Shown piece by piece: positions 1 to 8,938 of a stretch of 64,000 nucleotides of DNA; the first letter of the stretch is position 1; each line of letters starts with the position of its first letter. The position numbers and the translations under genes were made by a program. The notes below the pieces were generated by a model. That model was not told the DNA's origin. It was given only the letters and a program-made list of their open reading frames with translations, and did not search any database. This stretch comes from Pseudomonas alkylphenolica (lineage in GTDB: Bacteria > Pseudomonadota > Gammaproteobacteria > Pseudomonadales > Pseudomonadaceae): contig NZ_QJRG01000047.1 of NCBI RefSeq assembly GCF_004025535.1, positions 1,054,001 to 1,118,000 on the forward strand, read 5' to 3'.

Positions 1-177
1 GGGGTCGTAGTTGACGATGCCGCAGTGGCTGCGTGTGTCGATCACCGTTCCGCGCAGCGACCGGCCCAGCCAGGCCTTGCTGGCGCCGCCGCGAATCTGC
101 AGCGGTGTATTTATGGCGCGGGCTTGATTGACCTGTTCCAGCAGCGCGGTGCTTTCATCCTGTTCGGCCACGGCCAT
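1..177 (-). CDS. glcE: glycolate oxidase FAD-binding subunit GlcE (5' part only)
   Basis: The first 59 codons of a protein whose remainder lies beyond the left edge of the window. The visible part contains IRGGASKAWLG, the start of the FAD-binding PCMH domain typical of GlcE. Its ATG (177-175) shares one base with the TGA of glcD (TGATG), so the two are translationally coupled. GlcE is known to join GlcD and the iron-sulfur subunit GlcF in membrane-associated glycolate oxidase, which turns glycolate into glyoxylate. GlcF would be expected next, outside the window. Confidence 0.85.
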   Translation of the reverse strand, partial: MAVAEQDESTALLEQVNQARAINTPLQIRGGASKAWLGRSLRGTVIDTRSHCGIVNYDP

Positions 178-1676
178 CAAAAGCGCTCCAGTTCCGGAAA
201 AGGCAATTGCCCGGCATGCACATGCAGGGCACCAAACTCGGCGCAGCGGTGCAAGGTGGGGATGTTCTTGCCGGGATTGAGCAGGCCTTTGGGGTCAAAG
301 GCGGCTTTGACCGCATGGAACAGGGTCAGCTCGTCGCTGTTGAACTGCGCGCACATCTGGTTGATTTTCTCCCGTCCCACGCCGTGCTCGCCGGTGATGC
401 TGCCGCCGACCTTCACACACAGCTCAAGGATTTCGCCGCCAAAGGCTTCGGCACGCTCAAGCTCGCCAGGCTGGTTGGCGTCGAAGAGAATCAACGGGTG
501 CATATTGCCGTCGCCGGCATGAAACACGTTGGCAACACGCAGGTTGTACTTGCCGGACAGTTCGGCGATGGCGTGCAGTACACGGGACAGCTCCCGGCGC
601 GGGATGGTGCCGTCCATGCAGTAGTAATCGGCCGAAATGCGTCCGACTGCGGGAAAGGCGTTCTTGCGCCCGGCCCAGAACCGGACTCTTTCATCTTCAT
701 CACGGGCCTGACGCACTTCGCTTGCACCGGCTTGCTCCAGCAAGTCCCGCACCCGCTGGCAGTCGTCGTGCACATCGGCTTCAACGCCATCGAGCTCGCA
801 GAGCAAAATGGCCTGGGCCTCGACCGGGTAACCCGCATGAATAAAATCTTCAGCGGCGCGAATGGCCAGGTTGTCCATCATTTCCAGCCCACCAGGAATG
901 ATCCCAGCACCGATGATCCGGGCCACCGCAGAGCCGGCTTTTTCCACCGCATCAAAGCTGGCCAGCAACACCTTGGCGACCTGGGGACGGGGCAGCAGCT
1001 TGACCGTGACTTCGGTGATCACCCCGAGCATGCCCTCGGAGCCGTTGAACAGTGCGAGCACGTCGAAACCCGGTGCGTCGAGGCTGTCGGCACCGAGGGT
1101 CAGGCACTCGCCTTCGACCGTGAGTACCTCCAGTTTCAGTACGTTATGCACGGTCAGGCCGTACTTGAGGCAGTGCACACCGCCGGCGTTCTCGGCGACG
1201 TTGCCGCCAATCGAGCAGGCAATTTGCGATGAGGGATCGGGCGCGTAGTACAGGTTATAGGGCGCTGCGGCCTGGGAGATCGCCAGGTTGCGCACACCGG
1301 GCTGAACGCGGGCGGTGCGCGCGCTCGGGTCGATCTCAAGGATCTTGTTGAAGCGTGCCATCACCAGCAACACGCCCTGGGCCAGCGGCAAGGCGCCACC
1401 GGACAGGCCGGTGCCAGCGCCGCGTGCCACCACGGGTACGCCCCGTTGGTGACACACCGCCAGAATCGCCCGGACCTGTTCGACACGCTGTGGCAACACC
1501 ACCAGCATCGGCGTGGTGCGGTAGGCCGACAGACCGTCGCACTCATAGGGCTTGAGGTCTTCGTCGTCGGCGAGGATTTCCAGATCGGGCAGCTCCGTAC
1601 GCAGTGCGAGTAGCAGCGCCTGCTTGTCGACGCGTGGCAACGCACCGTCGAGACGTTCGTCATGGAGGATGTTCAT
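177..1676 (-). CDS. glcD: glycolate oxidase subunit GlcD
   Basis: A 499-residue FAD-linked oxidase of the GlcD / D-lactate dehydrogenase family and the expected full length. The N-terminal PCMH FAD-binding domain shows RGAGTGLSGG (about residue 85) and PDPSSQIACSIGGNVAENAGG (partly quoted: IACSIGGNVAENAGG). The C-terminal FAD-oxidase domain carries NVFHAGDGNMHP and ITGEHGVGREK. It is the catalytic flavin subunit for glycolate oxidation in photorespiration-like salvage of C2 acids and ethylene glycol derivatives. The start is ATG at 1676 after GGGGGC. It is followed at once by glcE. No glcC regulator is next to it; the gene upstream is a small unknown protein. Confidence 0.95.
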   Translation of the reverse strand: MNILHDERLDGALPRVDKQALLLALRTELPDLEILADDEDLKPYECDGLSAYRTTPMLVVLPQRVEQVRAILAVCHQRGVPVVARGAGTGLSGGALPLAQGVLLVMARFNKILEIDPSARTARVQPGVRNLAISQAAAPYNLYYAPDPSSQIACSIGGNVAENAGGVHCLKYGLTVHNVLKLEVLTVEGECLTLGADSLDAPGFDVLALFNGSEGMLGVITEVTVKLLPRPQVAKVLLASFDAVEKAGSAVARIIGAGIIPGGLEMMDNLAIRAAEDFIHAGYPVEAQAILLCELDGVEADVHDDCQRVRDLLEQAGASEVRQARDEDERVRFWAGRKNAFPAVGRISADYYCMDGTIPRRELSRVLHAIAELSGKYNLRVANVFHAGDGNMHPLILFDANQPGELERAEAFGGEILELCVKVGGSITGEHGVGREKINQMCAQFNSDELTLFHAVKAAFDPKGLLNPGKNIPTLHRCAEFGALHVHAGQLPFPELERF

Positions 1677-1775
1677 GATTGCCCCCGATCCTTCGGTACG
1701 GCTGAGACCCGCACGTGTGGCGGGTACGGTCGACGCCGGATGTTCAGTGAGGGCACGCCGGCCTGCTGGCGCAGA

Positions 1776-2000
1776 TCAACGGAAGCGCGGCAGGGGGCGC
1801 TCGACCTTCAGCGAGGTCAGGGTTTTCTTGACCAGTGCTTCATCGGCTTCCACTGCTTTGAGGCGATCGCGGATCTTGCCGGCAACCGGCATGTCGCCCT
1901 GGCGATCGATCCAGTTGGCAATTTCCTTGCAGGCAGTGGTCAGCTCGCTTTGCCGGTGGTCGATGAGCGTCAGCAGCCGGGTGATTTCTTTGTCGGACAT
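1776..2000 (-). CDS. small conserved hypothetical protein (74 aa)
   Basis: A 74-residue soluble, highly charged protein of unknown function. I place the start at the second in-frame ATG (2000), because GGAGG sits eight bases before it, rather than at the ATG five codons upstream. The sequence reads as two helices (SDKEITRLLTLIDHRQ and later KIRDRLKAVEADEALVKKTL) and has no cysteine motif or membrane segment. It lies upstream of glcD on the same strand with about 100 bp between them, so cotranscription is possible. I do not recognise a family. Confidence 0.7.
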   Translation of the reverse strand: MSDKEITRLLTLIDHRQSELTTACKEIANWIDRQGDMPVAGKIRDRLKAVEADEALVKKTLTSLKVERPLPRFR

Positions 2001-2239
2001 GGGGTAATCCTCCATTCAGCGAATTCAGTGTAGCAGCGCCCGTTGAATCTGCAGGCACGCTGCGGTTGTGACCCACCGGTCGCTGACGTACTATCCTTGC
2101 CAGCAAGCGATACTCCGCAGACTAATAATCCATTCCTCAGCGCACACGCTTCCACTCGGGCCCCGCAGCCTGGGTGCTTAATGCTGGGCGCTGTTATGCA
2201 CCTGGTGACTGCAATCGATTTGGAGCAACACCTCCACTC

Positions 2240-3415
2240 ATGAATACTCCTGTGGATACGCGAGCCGGTAGCTGGCTCAGTGTGATCGCCCTGGCGTTGG
2301 CCGCATTTATCTTCAATACCACCGAGTTTGTGCCGGTGGCCCTGCTCAGCGATATCGGCGCAAGCTTCGATATGTCGACCGCCCAGGTCGGCCTGATGCT
2401 GACCATCTATGCCTGGGTGGTTGCCCTGGCATCGCTGCCGATGATGCTGCTGACGCGCAACGTTGAGCGGCGCAAATTGCTGATCATTGTGTTTGTCCTG
2501 TTTATTGGCAGCCATCTGGTGTCGTGGATGGCGCAGAGCTTTGCCATGCTGCTGCTGAGCCGGATCGGTATCGCCCTGGCCCATGCGGTGTTCTGGGCGA
2601 TCACTGCGTCCCTGGCCGTTCGCGTAGCGCCGCCGGGGCAGCAGGCCAAGGCGCTGGGCTTGCTGGCAACCGGTACTACCCTGGCAATGGTGATGGGCAT
2701 TCCCCTGGGGCGGGTGGTCGGCGAGGCACTGGGCTGGCGCGTGACCTTCCTGGCGATTGCCGGGGTGGCGCTGGCGACCTTGCTGTGCCTGGTCAAGTCG
2801 CTGCCACTGTTGCCCAGCCAGAACTCCGGCTCGCTGCGCAGTGTGCCGGTGCTGTTCAAGCGCCCGGCCTTGGTGACGGTGTATGTGCTGGTGGCGTTGG
2901 TGATCGCCGCGCAGTTCACTGCTTACAGCTACATTGAACCGTTTGCCTTGCACGTTGCACAGGTGGGCGGGGAGCGCACGACGTTGCTGCTGTTGCTGTT
3001 CGGCGGCGCCGGGGTGTTCGGCTCGGTGTTGTTCAGTCGCTACAGCGAACGCTTCCCCAGCGGTTTTCTGATCGCTGCCATTACCCTGTTGGCCGCGTGT
3101 TTGCTGCTGTTACTGCCGCTGTCGCGGAGTTTTGCCCTGCTGGGTACGTTGAGCGTGTTCTGGGGCGTTGCGATCATGTGCTTCAGCCTGGCACTGCAAT
3201 CGAAAGTCTTGATTCTGGCCAAGGATGCCACGGACGTCGCCATGGCGATGTTCTCCGGCATCTATAACATCGGCATCGGTGCCGGTGCCTTGATCGGCAG
3301 TGTGGTCAGCGTGCAGATGGGGCAGGCCAACATCGGCTTTGTCGGCGGATCGCTGGCGTTGCTGGGGCTGTTGCTGTGCGCGGTCACCACCTACCGTTTT
3401 GCCCGCCGGGCCTGA
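2240..3415 (+). CDS. sotB: SotB-type MFS sugar/drug efflux transporter
   Basis: A 391-residue, twelve-helix major facilitator. The N-terminus reads AAFIFNTTEFVPVALLSDI and then MLTIYAWVVALASLP, which closely follows E. coli SotB (YdeA); the TDVAMAMFSGIYNIGIGAGAL segment also matches. SotB-like carriers export arabinose, IPTG and some other small molecules from the cytoplasm. I chose the ATG at 2240, where the SotB-like N-terminus begins; the longer reading from 2174 adds 22 residues with no family similarity. The Shine-Dalgarno is weak. It converges on the FAD hydroxylase gene with ten bases between stops. Confidence 0.85.
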   Translation: MNTPVDTRAGSWLSVIALALAAFIFNTTEFVPVALLSDIGASFDMSTAQVGLMLTIYAWVVALASLPMMLLTRNVERRKLLIIVFVLFIGSHLVSWMAQSFAMLLLSRIGIALAHAVFWAITASLAVRVAPPGQQAKALGLLATGTTLAMVMGIPLGRVVGEALGWRVTFLAIAGVALATLLCLVKSLPLLPSQNSGSLRSVPVLFKRPALVTVYVLVALVIAAQFTAYSYIEPFALHVAQVGGERTTLLLLLFGGAGVFGSVLFSRYSERFPSGFLIAAITLLAACLLLLLPLSRSFALLGTLSVFWGVAIMCFSLALQSKVLILAKDATDVAMAMFSGIYNIGIGAGALIGSVVSVQMGQANIGFVGGSLALLGLLLCAVTTYRFARRA

Positions 3416-3425
3416 TGCCGGGACG

Positions 3426-4952
3426 CTAGTGGATGCTCATGCCGCGTTCTTCGAAATAGGCATCCAGTTCGCCCGGCCCGGCATTGTTCCAGACCATGGC
3501 AATGTAGGTGTCCGGGCGTATCAGGTAGACGGCGTCGCGTACCAGTCCGGCCTCCTGATGCGCTTCGCTCCACATGAACACGTCCACCGGCACGCCGTGA
3601 CCGCTGCACCATTGCACCAGCGCGGCGCTGACCGCACCGTAGACTTGAACCTGCCAGCAGATGCGCGACAGGCCGCTGTAGTTGTCGCGGCCACCGTCGG
3701 CGACCCAGGGCAGTCGGTCACCACCCTGAAGTCCGCCTGCGTTACCAGCGCTCAGGGGCATGTAGCGGTAATTGAGATTGATCTGCGAGACCGTCCTGAA
3801 GAGAAACTCGCGAGCCGACCTGAAGGCCACCAGCCGCGGTATCACCCGGGGTGCCAGGCGGGTGCGCAGCAAGGTGGCCAGACGGCTGTCGGCCGTGACG
3901 AAACTGAACACCTGATCGGTGCTCGACACCAGACGATGAGCAAAGGCACTGCGTTCGATTTCGTAGGTGTCGAGCAGGCTGTCGGTGGCCATGCGATGCA
4001 GGACGCTGGCGAGCTTCCAGGCGAGATTGATCGCGTCGCCGATACCGGTGTTCATGCCCTGTCCGCCGGCAGGGCTGTGCACATGTGCCGCGTCGCCGAG
4101 CAGGAAAGCCCGCTGCTGGCGAAACTGCGCGGCAACCCGGTGGTGCACGCGGTAGGTGGAAAACCAGTTGACCTGCTGCACCTGTACCTTGAGGTGGTCG
4201 ATCGCCCGTCGGCTGACATCCTCGAAGCGTAGTTTGTCGGGGTGTTCGGCACGTTCGTCGCGCACGGTGCCGATCAGCCGCGCACGGCCACCGGCATCCA
4301 GTGGGAAAACGGCAAGAAAGTCCGCTTCGTCCAGGTCGACATGCAGCTCGCCATTGAGCGCGGGCCCCGTGGCGACGACGTCGGCCACATAGAACACTTG
4401 CTGGTAGGTGCCGCCGGGAAAGCCGACGTTCAGGGCTTTGCGCACCGTCGAACGGGCGCCGTCGCAACCGGCCAGGTACGCCGCTTCGCAGCGGTCTTCC
4501 AGGCCGTCGGCATGGCGCAACTGAGCGCTGATGCCCTGGGCGTCCTGGTTGAATCCGAGCAATTCGGTTTCACGCTCCACTTCGACGCCGAAGGTTTTCA
4601 GGCGTTCGATCAGCAGCTGTTCGTGTTCATCCTGGGCAAAGATATGCAGAAAGGGGTAGGGGGTAAAACCGCCGCCGATATCGCCGAAGGGCAGGCGCGC
4701 TGCGGTGTGGCCCTTGACCCAGAGGTTGGCGGCGGGCACCCGGTGGCCGCGTTTGACGACTGCGGCGGTGAGGTCCAGCTGGCGGTACAGCTCCAGGGTC
4801 CGCGCCTGCACAGCCAGGGCGCGAGAAGTGGTGCCAGGGCCCGAGGTGCGGTCGATGATGCGGACCTTCACCCCCAGTTTGCTCAGCCACAGCGCCAGCA
4901 CCAGCCCTGTAGGGCCGGCGCCGATGATCAGTACCTCACAGCGGCTCGGCAT
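3426..4952 (-). CDS. FAD-dependent aromatic-ring monooxygenase (PheA/TfdB/MhpA class)
   Basis: A 508-residue class A flavin monooxygenase. It begins with the Rossmann dinucleotide site IIGAGPTGLVLALWL, has the DG motif in LAGCDGARSTVRKAL (about residue 160) and the second FAD motif in LLGDAAHVHSPAGGQGMNTG (about residue 285). The C-terminal 100 residues form the degenerate thioredoxin-like tail found in phenol hydroxylase-type members. These enzymes hydroxylate phenolic or similar aromatic compounds using NAD(P)H and O2. No ring-cleavage genes are next to it, so the substrate cannot be named. It is transcribed alone and convergent with sotB. Confidence 0.85.
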   Translation of the reverse strand: MPSRCEVLIIGAGPTGLVLALWLSKLGVKVRIIDRTSGPGTTSRALAVQARTLELYRQLDLTAAVVKRGHRVPAANLWVKGHTAARLPFGDIGGGFTPYPFLHIFAQDEHEQLLIERLKTFGVEVERETELLGFNQDAQGISAQLRHADGLEDRCEAAYLAGCDGARSTVRKALNVGFPGGTYQQVFYVADVVATGPALNGELHVDLDEADFLAVFPLDAGGRARLIGTVRDERAEHPDKLRFEDVSRRAIDHLKVQVQQVNWFSTYRVHHRVAAQFRQQRAFLLGDAAHVHSPAGGQGMNTGIGDAINLAWKLASVLHRMATDSLLDTYEIERSAFAHRLVSSTDQVFSFVTADSRLATLLRTRLAPRVIPRLVAFRSAREFLFRTVSQINLNYRYMPLSAGNAGGLQGGDRLPWVADGGRDNYSGLSRICWQVQVYGAVSAALVQWCSGHGVPVDVFMWSEAHQEAGLVRDAVYLIRPDTYIAMVWNNAGPGELDAYFEERGMSIH

Positions 4953-5035
4953 TGTGAATCGCTCCGTGAATCCGCAGTGACACGTACTAAGTGTATGCCT
5001 GATACCGGGATTTGCGCGTTGATCGGAGCAAGTGA

Positions 5036-5263
5036 TTACTCGGCTTTGGCGCGCACGATTCGCCCGCTTTTGATTTCGTCGGCGTAGGCGTGAAGCTTGT
5101 CGGAGTCTTTGTACAGGCGGTTCATCAGGTGCAGCACCGCGACCACATCGACACCGTCGATACGCTCGGCCAGTCGGCTGATCTCGCCAGCAGTACGTTC
5201 AAGGTTGGAAGCAACGCTTTTAAGGTCGCGTTTGAGCTCTGCGGAAGATTTTTTCAGGGCCAT
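5036..5263 (-). CDS. small conserved hypothetical protein (75 aa)
   Basis: A 75-residue, lysine-rich, mostly helical protein (LKRDLKSVASNLERTAGEI then LHLMNRLYKDSDKLHAYADE). I start it at ATG 5263, six bases after GAGG; a GTG two codons upstream is also in frame. It has no signal peptide, membrane segment or metal motif. It is divergent from the molybdopterin-binding gene at 5497, with an AT-rich promoter region between. Function unknown. Confidence 0.65.
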   Translation of the reverse strand: MALKKSSAELKRDLKSVASNLERTAGEISRLAERIDGVDVVAVLHLMNRLYKDSDKLHAYADEIKSGRIVRAKAE

Positions 5264-5496
5264 GGGCACCTCGTGAGGGAGTGGGCGGCAGCACGTTGCA
5301 GGTCGCAGTCCGTTCAGGCCCGAAGGTTTTCAGGTCGCTGTGACAATCGATGCGGTGCTGGGCAAAAAGGCGATTTTCTCATATCTCTTTCGGTTCTATT
5401 AAAATTATTATTTATTCTTTTTAATTTTATTGGCTTGGGTGCACTCTGCACCTCAAGCACTGCGCGGCAGTGCACCACGAAATGAGGAAGCAGAGT

Positions 5497-5712
5497 ATGA
5501 CTATCAAGGCGATCAACGTACGCAACCAGTTCAAGGGCACGGTCAAGGAGATCATCGAAGGGCCAGTGGTATCGGAAATCGATGTGCAGACCTCGGCGGG
5601 TATCGTCACCTCGGTCATCACCACCCGTTCGGTGCACGAGCTGGAGCTGCGCGTGGGTAGCGAAGTGATTGCGTTCGTGAAGTCCACCGAGGTGTCGATC
5701 GCCAAGCTATGA
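5497..5712 (+). CDS. molybdopterin-binding (Mop/TOBE) small protein
   Basis: A 71-residue single TOBE domain (INVRNQFKGTVKEIIEGPVVSEI, partly quoted: NQFKGTVKEIIEG), the length and fold of the Mop molybdate-binding proteins, which bind molybdate/tungstate as oligomers in the cytoplasm. The start is ATG 5497 after GAGG; the reading from 5470 adds residues outside the domain. An AT-rich leader (about 5390-5445) precedes it. The last six bases overlap the 3' end of the convergent SufR-like regulator. A mobA gene lies 16 kb away, so no molybdenum operon is visible here. Confidence 0.8.
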   Translation: MTIKAINVRNQFKGTVKEIIEGPVVSEIDVQTSAGIVTSVITTRSVHELELRVGSEVIAFVKSTEVSIAKL

Positions 5713-6324
5713 GGTGTTGCGCGTCAATTGAAAGCGACACACCTGTCCACCGCGCAACATGCATTCCTGATGTTGTACCTGCCCACCGCCAAGGCTGCCA
5801 ATCAGCGCCAGGTCGAGCTCACAGACTTCAGGGTGAGCCTCGGCCAGCTGATGGAACACGCAGTTGTGAGCGACGATTTGCGCTGTACTTCCTGAGCGAA
5901 AAAACACCTCGGCTTCGTAGCCGACATCCTTCATGAGCCCCGCAATGTGCGATTCATCGAGCACGCTGGCACTCAGGTCGGCCGCCATTTTCTGGCCCAG
6001 GCTGCGCATCAGGGCTACCAGTGCCTCATGCCCGATCAGGCTGGCGACTTCATCGATCAGCAGGTTGGCCAGCATCTGGTAATGGCGTGGGAACAATTCC
6101 CGGCCACGTGGGCTGAGCCGGTGCAACTGCTCGGGGCGCCGGCCGGTGGCACGCAACTCACCGCGCACCACCAGGCCATCCCGTTCAAGCGCCGCCAGGT
6201 GCTGACGCACGGCTGTTCGCGTGACCGACAGCTGCCTGGCCAGCTCTTCGATGCTCATACCCGCAGCCGTGTGCAGCAGGGCTGACAACAGCTCCTGTTG
6301 GGTGCGCCCCAAGCCTTCGAACAT
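5707..6324 (-). CDS. winged-helix regulator with SufR-like C-terminal cysteines
   Basis: A 205-residue regulator. Residues 1-80 form a winged helix (MSIEELARQLSVTRTAVRQHL, partly quoted: LARQLSVTRTAVRQHL) like the DeoR/ArsR-type domain of SufR. The C-terminal quarter holds four cysteines spaced CX12CX19CX7C. This resembles the cluster-ligand region of the cyanobacterial and actinobacterial SufR family, which senses iron-sulfur status. No suf genes are nearby, so the target is unknown. It may autoregulate or control the exported protein gene just upstream on the same strand (14 bp away). An equally possible reading is a redox sensor without a cluster. Confidence 0.7.
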   Translation of the reverse strand: MFEGLGRTQQELLSALLHTAAGMSIEELARQLSVTRTAVRQHLAALERDGLVVRGELRATGRRPEQLHRLSPRGRELFPRHYQMLANLLIDEVASLIGHEALVALMRSLGQKMAADLSASVLDESHIAGLMKDVGYEAEVFFRSGSTAQIVAHNCVFHQLAEAHPEVCELDLALIGSLGGGQVQHQECMLRGGQVCRFQLTRNTS

Positions 6325-6337
6325 CGGTTGGCTCCGT

Positions 6338-6970
6338 TCAGAACTTGTCTGGAAACTGTTTGACCAGGGCCGCCGTCAGCGCGTCGGCCAGGCCAAGAAT
6401 ATGTTCGCGCATCTGTTTCCAGGTGGCTGCTTCTGCCTTGTAGTCCTTTTTCCCGAGTTCGTCGATCTGGGCAATGTGGTGCCCACCGTGGGCGGCAAGC
6501 AGGGTGGTGAGCGTCGCTTCTGGCAAATAAGGGTTGGCCGTGGCCAGAAACTTGGCCAGGGCCTTGGCGTTGCTGGTCAGGTCGTTGACGGCGGCCTGTT
6601 TGCCCGAGGCGGACTGGCTGACACTGGCATCACTGTAGTGCTTGACCGCACCCCAGTGACCGGCCAGCAACTTGAGCAACTGGTCAGCGGCTGGCTGGCC
6701 ATAAAGCGGGGCAATGCTGTTGGCAATGGCGGTGGCGTTGCTGACTACCTCCTGGCTGGCGACCTCGGCTTGTTGATGATTGCCGGCCTGATTGGCAATG
6801 GCGTAGTTGCGAATCCAGAAAATATGCTCCACCCACAGATCGCGCAGCGCCAGGCGGGTACTCAGCGCTGCAGATTCGGCGGGCGGCGGCGGGGTTTGCG
6901 CCGCGGAGCTCAGGGAAGGGAGCACACACAAGGCTGCAAGCAGCAGCATGACTGACAGTCTGGTTTTCAT
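6338..6970 (-). CDS. exported hypothetical protein
   Basis: A 210-residue protein with a clear Sec signal peptide (KTRLSVMLLLAALCVLPSLSS, partly quoted: VMLLLAALCVLPSLSSAA, cut likely after residue 23) and a helical periplasmic body. Features are LWVEHIFWIRNYAIAN and a late HGGHHIAQIDELGKKDY segment. The clustered histidines and acidic residues could bind metal or haem, but no standard motif is present. It is upstream of, and 14 bp from, the SufR-like regulator on the same strand, so the two may form an operon in which an exported protein is controlled by a redox or metal sensor. I do not recognise a named family. Confidence 0.65.
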   Translation of the reverse strand: MKTRLSVMLLLAALCVLPSLSSAAQTPPPPAESAALSTRLALRDLWVEHIFWIRNYAIANQAGNHQQAEVASQEVVSNATAIANSIAPLYGQPAADQLLKLLAGHWGAVKHYSDASVSQSASGKQAAVNDLTSNAKALAKFLATANPYLPEATLTTLLAAHGGHHIAQIDELGKKDYKAEAATWKQMREHILGLADALTAALVKQFPDKF

Positions 6971-7156
6971 GGCAGTACCCTCGACGGGTGAAGTGGCCTA
7001 CAAAATCAATTACAGCATGAAAATATGCCGTAATTGATTCTGGCGCCGAACGGTCATGGCGGCGTGATGATTGATACACACGTCGCTGGCAAGGATGCGA
7101 TCCCCCCTCTGTGTCATTATGCTGTTGCGAAATATTACAAGGGTGGGTGAGGGATA

Positions 7157-8056
7157 ATGCCGTTAAAGGATTTGCTGTTGGCGCTCGTAGTGATCATTGC
7201 GTGGGGGCTCAATTTCGTCGTCATCAAGGTCGGCCTCGATGGCTTGCCGCCCATGCTCCTGGGCGCCCTGCGTTTTGCCCTGGTGGCGCTGCCGGCGGTA
7301 TTCCTGATCAAGCGCCCGCAGTTGCCGTGGCGTTGGCTGATTGCCTATGGCGCGACCATTTCCCTGGGCCAGTTCGCCTTTCTCTTCGAAGCCATGCACA
7401 ACGGCATGCCACCGGGATTGGCGTCGCTGGTGCTGCAATCACAGGCGTTCTTTACCCTGTTCTTTGCCGCGCTGTTTCTCGGTGAGCGGCTACGGGCCGC
7501 CAGTGTCTCGGGGTTGCTGGTAGCAGCGCTGGGCCTTGCCCTGATCGGCAGCGAAAACAGTGCCCATGTACCGTTATTCGCCTTGATTTTGACCTTGTGT
7601 GCGGCGTCGATGTGGGCCATGGGCAACATCATCACCCGGCGTTTTGGCTCGGTTGACCTGGTGGCGCTGGTGATCTGGGGCGCGCTGATTCCGCCGCTGC
7701 CGTTTTTTGCCCTGTCCTGGTGGCTGGAGGGGCCGGCACTGATCGAAAGCTCACTGCGCGGCATTGGCTGGAACTCGATCCTGGCGTTGGCTTACCTGGC
7801 GTTTATCGCCACCTTGCTCGGCTACAGCCTGTGGGGCTCGTTGCTGTCACGCTACCCGGCGGGCAAGGTCGCGCCGTTCTCGCTGCTAGTCCCGGTAGTG
7901 GGTTTGAGCTCTGCAGCCGTGCTGCTCGATGAGCGCTTGACCGCGCTGCAGGGGTGGGGAGCGTTGCTGGTGATGGCCGGGCTGTTGATCAATGTGTTTG
8001 GTTCGCGCCTGGTCCGTTATTTACGCCCGCAGGCGGCGGATCAGGGCAATGCCTGA
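7157..8056 (+). CDS. eamA: EamA-type amino-acid metabolite exporter
   Basis: A 299-residue, ten-helix DMT transporter with two EamA repeats. The opening VVIIAWGLNFVVIKVGLDG and later APFSLLVPVVGLSSAAVLLD closely follow E. coli EamA (YdeD), which exports O-acetylserine and cysteine. GAGG precedes the ATG by six bases. The inferred role is efflux of cysteine-pathway intermediates or related amino-acid metabolites across the inner membrane. The gene appears monocistronic; about 70 bp separate it from the YbjQ-like gene downstream. Confidence 0.85.
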   Translation: MPLKDLLLALVVIIAWGLNFVVIKVGLDGLPPMLLGALRFALVALPAVFLIKRPQLPWRWLIAYGATISLGQFAFLFEAMHNGMPPGLASLVLQSQAFFTLFFAALFLGERLRAASVSGLLVAALGLALIGSENSAHVPLFALILTLCAASMWAMGNIITRRFGSVDLVALVIWGALIPPLPFFALSWWLEGPALIESSLRGIGWNSILALAYLAFIATLLGYSLWGSLLSRYPAGKVAPFSLLVPVVGLSSAAVLLDERLTALQGWGALLVMAGLLINVFGSRLVRYLRPQAADQGNA

Positions 8057-8125
8057 TTTGCTACCATTGGCGCCTTTGTCCGTCAGCTTTCATGGCGGCG
8101 GACGTCAATTGCGCGGGAGAGCACG

Positions 8126-8446
8126 ATGATCATCACCACCACAGGCACCATCGAAGGCCGACAGATTGCGGCCTATCTGGATGTGGTCAGCGCCGAATCC
8201 GTTCAGGGTATCAACGTGGTGCGCGACGTGTTTACCCGCTTTCGCGATGTGTTTGGCGGCCGTTCGCAAACCTTGGAAAGCGCCCTGAAAGAAGCCCGCA
8301 GCCAGGCCACCGAAGAGATCAAGGCGCGGGCACGCAGCCTGCAGGCGGATGCGATCGTCGGGCTGGATTTTGAAATCAGCATGCCGTCTGCCGCTGGCGG
8401 GATGGTAGTGGTGTTCGTCACAGGTACAGCGGTGAAGCTCAGGTAA
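8126..8446 (+). CDS. YbjQ/UPF0145 family protein
   Basis: A 106-residue member of the YbjQ (UPF0145) family: TTGTIEGRQIAAYLDVVSAE at the start, ALKEARSQATEEI in the middle and the conserved QADAIVGLDFEI towards the end. Family proteins form pentamers and have no agreed function, though some are linked to heavy-metal binding. The length fits the family. A strong factor-independent terminator follows at once (8467-8492), so it ends a transcription unit. Confidence 0.85.
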   Translation: MIITTTGTIEGRQIAAYLDVVSAESVQGINVVRDVFTRFRDVFGGRSQTLESALKEARSQATEEIKARARSLQADAIVGLDFEISMPSAAGGMVVVFVTGTAVKLR

Positions 8447-8466
8447 GCACCGAGGTGCGACAAAAT

Positions 8467-8492
8467 AGCCCGGCCATTGGTCGGGCTTTTTT
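8467..8492 (+). terminator. factor-independent terminator after the YbjQ-like gene
   Basis: The stem AGCCCG (8467-8472) pairs with CGGGCT (8482-8487), followed by a run of T. Confidence 0.85.
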
Positions 8493-8608
8493 GTTTTCGT
8501 CTGATTGGTCCGTAAATGACCGGCTAGTCTGAAAATCACTTGGTCGGTGCTTGTCTGGGCAATCCAGCTGATTGCCGGTACCGACCTGACATCAGCAGGA
8601 GCCAGGAC

Positions 8609-8797
8609 ATGAGTGAAGGTTACGTTGAGGACAACGGCGACGAATTTCCCATCAACAATCAGGTACGCTGTGGTCAGGCAGCGTTTCGCCTGGGCTTTGC
8701 CCACATGACCCTGGACGACTCCGACCAGGCCAGGCCAAGCCATTTGCAACGCGTGAAGAAGGGACGATTCATGCCCAGGATTCCTGTGAAAAAGTGA
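8609..8797 (+). CDS. small hypothetical protein (62 aa)
   Basis: A 62-residue hydrophilic protein (starts SEGYVEDNGDEFPINNQ, ends KKGRFMPRIPVKK). The start at 8609 is supported by AGGAG about nine bases upstream; earlier codons lie in a region with no signal. An acidic N-terminus and basic C-terminus suggest a nucleic-acid or protein partner, but I do not recognise a family. It is bracketed by two terminators (8467-8492 and 8811-8838), so it is its own transcription unit. Confidence 0.6.
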   Translation: MSEGYVEDNGDEFPINNQVRCGQAAFRLGFAHMTLDDSDQARPSHLQRVKKGRFMPRIPVKK

Positions 8798-8810
8798 ACC
8801 CGTTCTCATC

Positions 8811-8838
8811 ACCCCGCCACAAAAAGCGGGGTTTTTTA
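8811..8838 (+). terminator. factor-independent terminator
   Basis: ACCCCGC (8811-8817) pairs with GCGGGGT (8826-8832), followed by a T run. It closes the small unit at 8609-8797. Confidence 0.85.
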
Positions 8839-8938
8839 TGCATTGCTTGACCTTGCTCAACGCTTGCGACGCGGGCGCTCGCCTGAATCGCACTTGTATG
8901 CGTTACTTGTCCGGCTGCTATCAACTCAGGGGGTAAAG

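Noticed and set aside
2174..2239. Longer start for the SotB-type transporter
   Set aside because: The extra 22 residues show no similarity to the family, whose usual N-terminus begins near the ATG at 2240.
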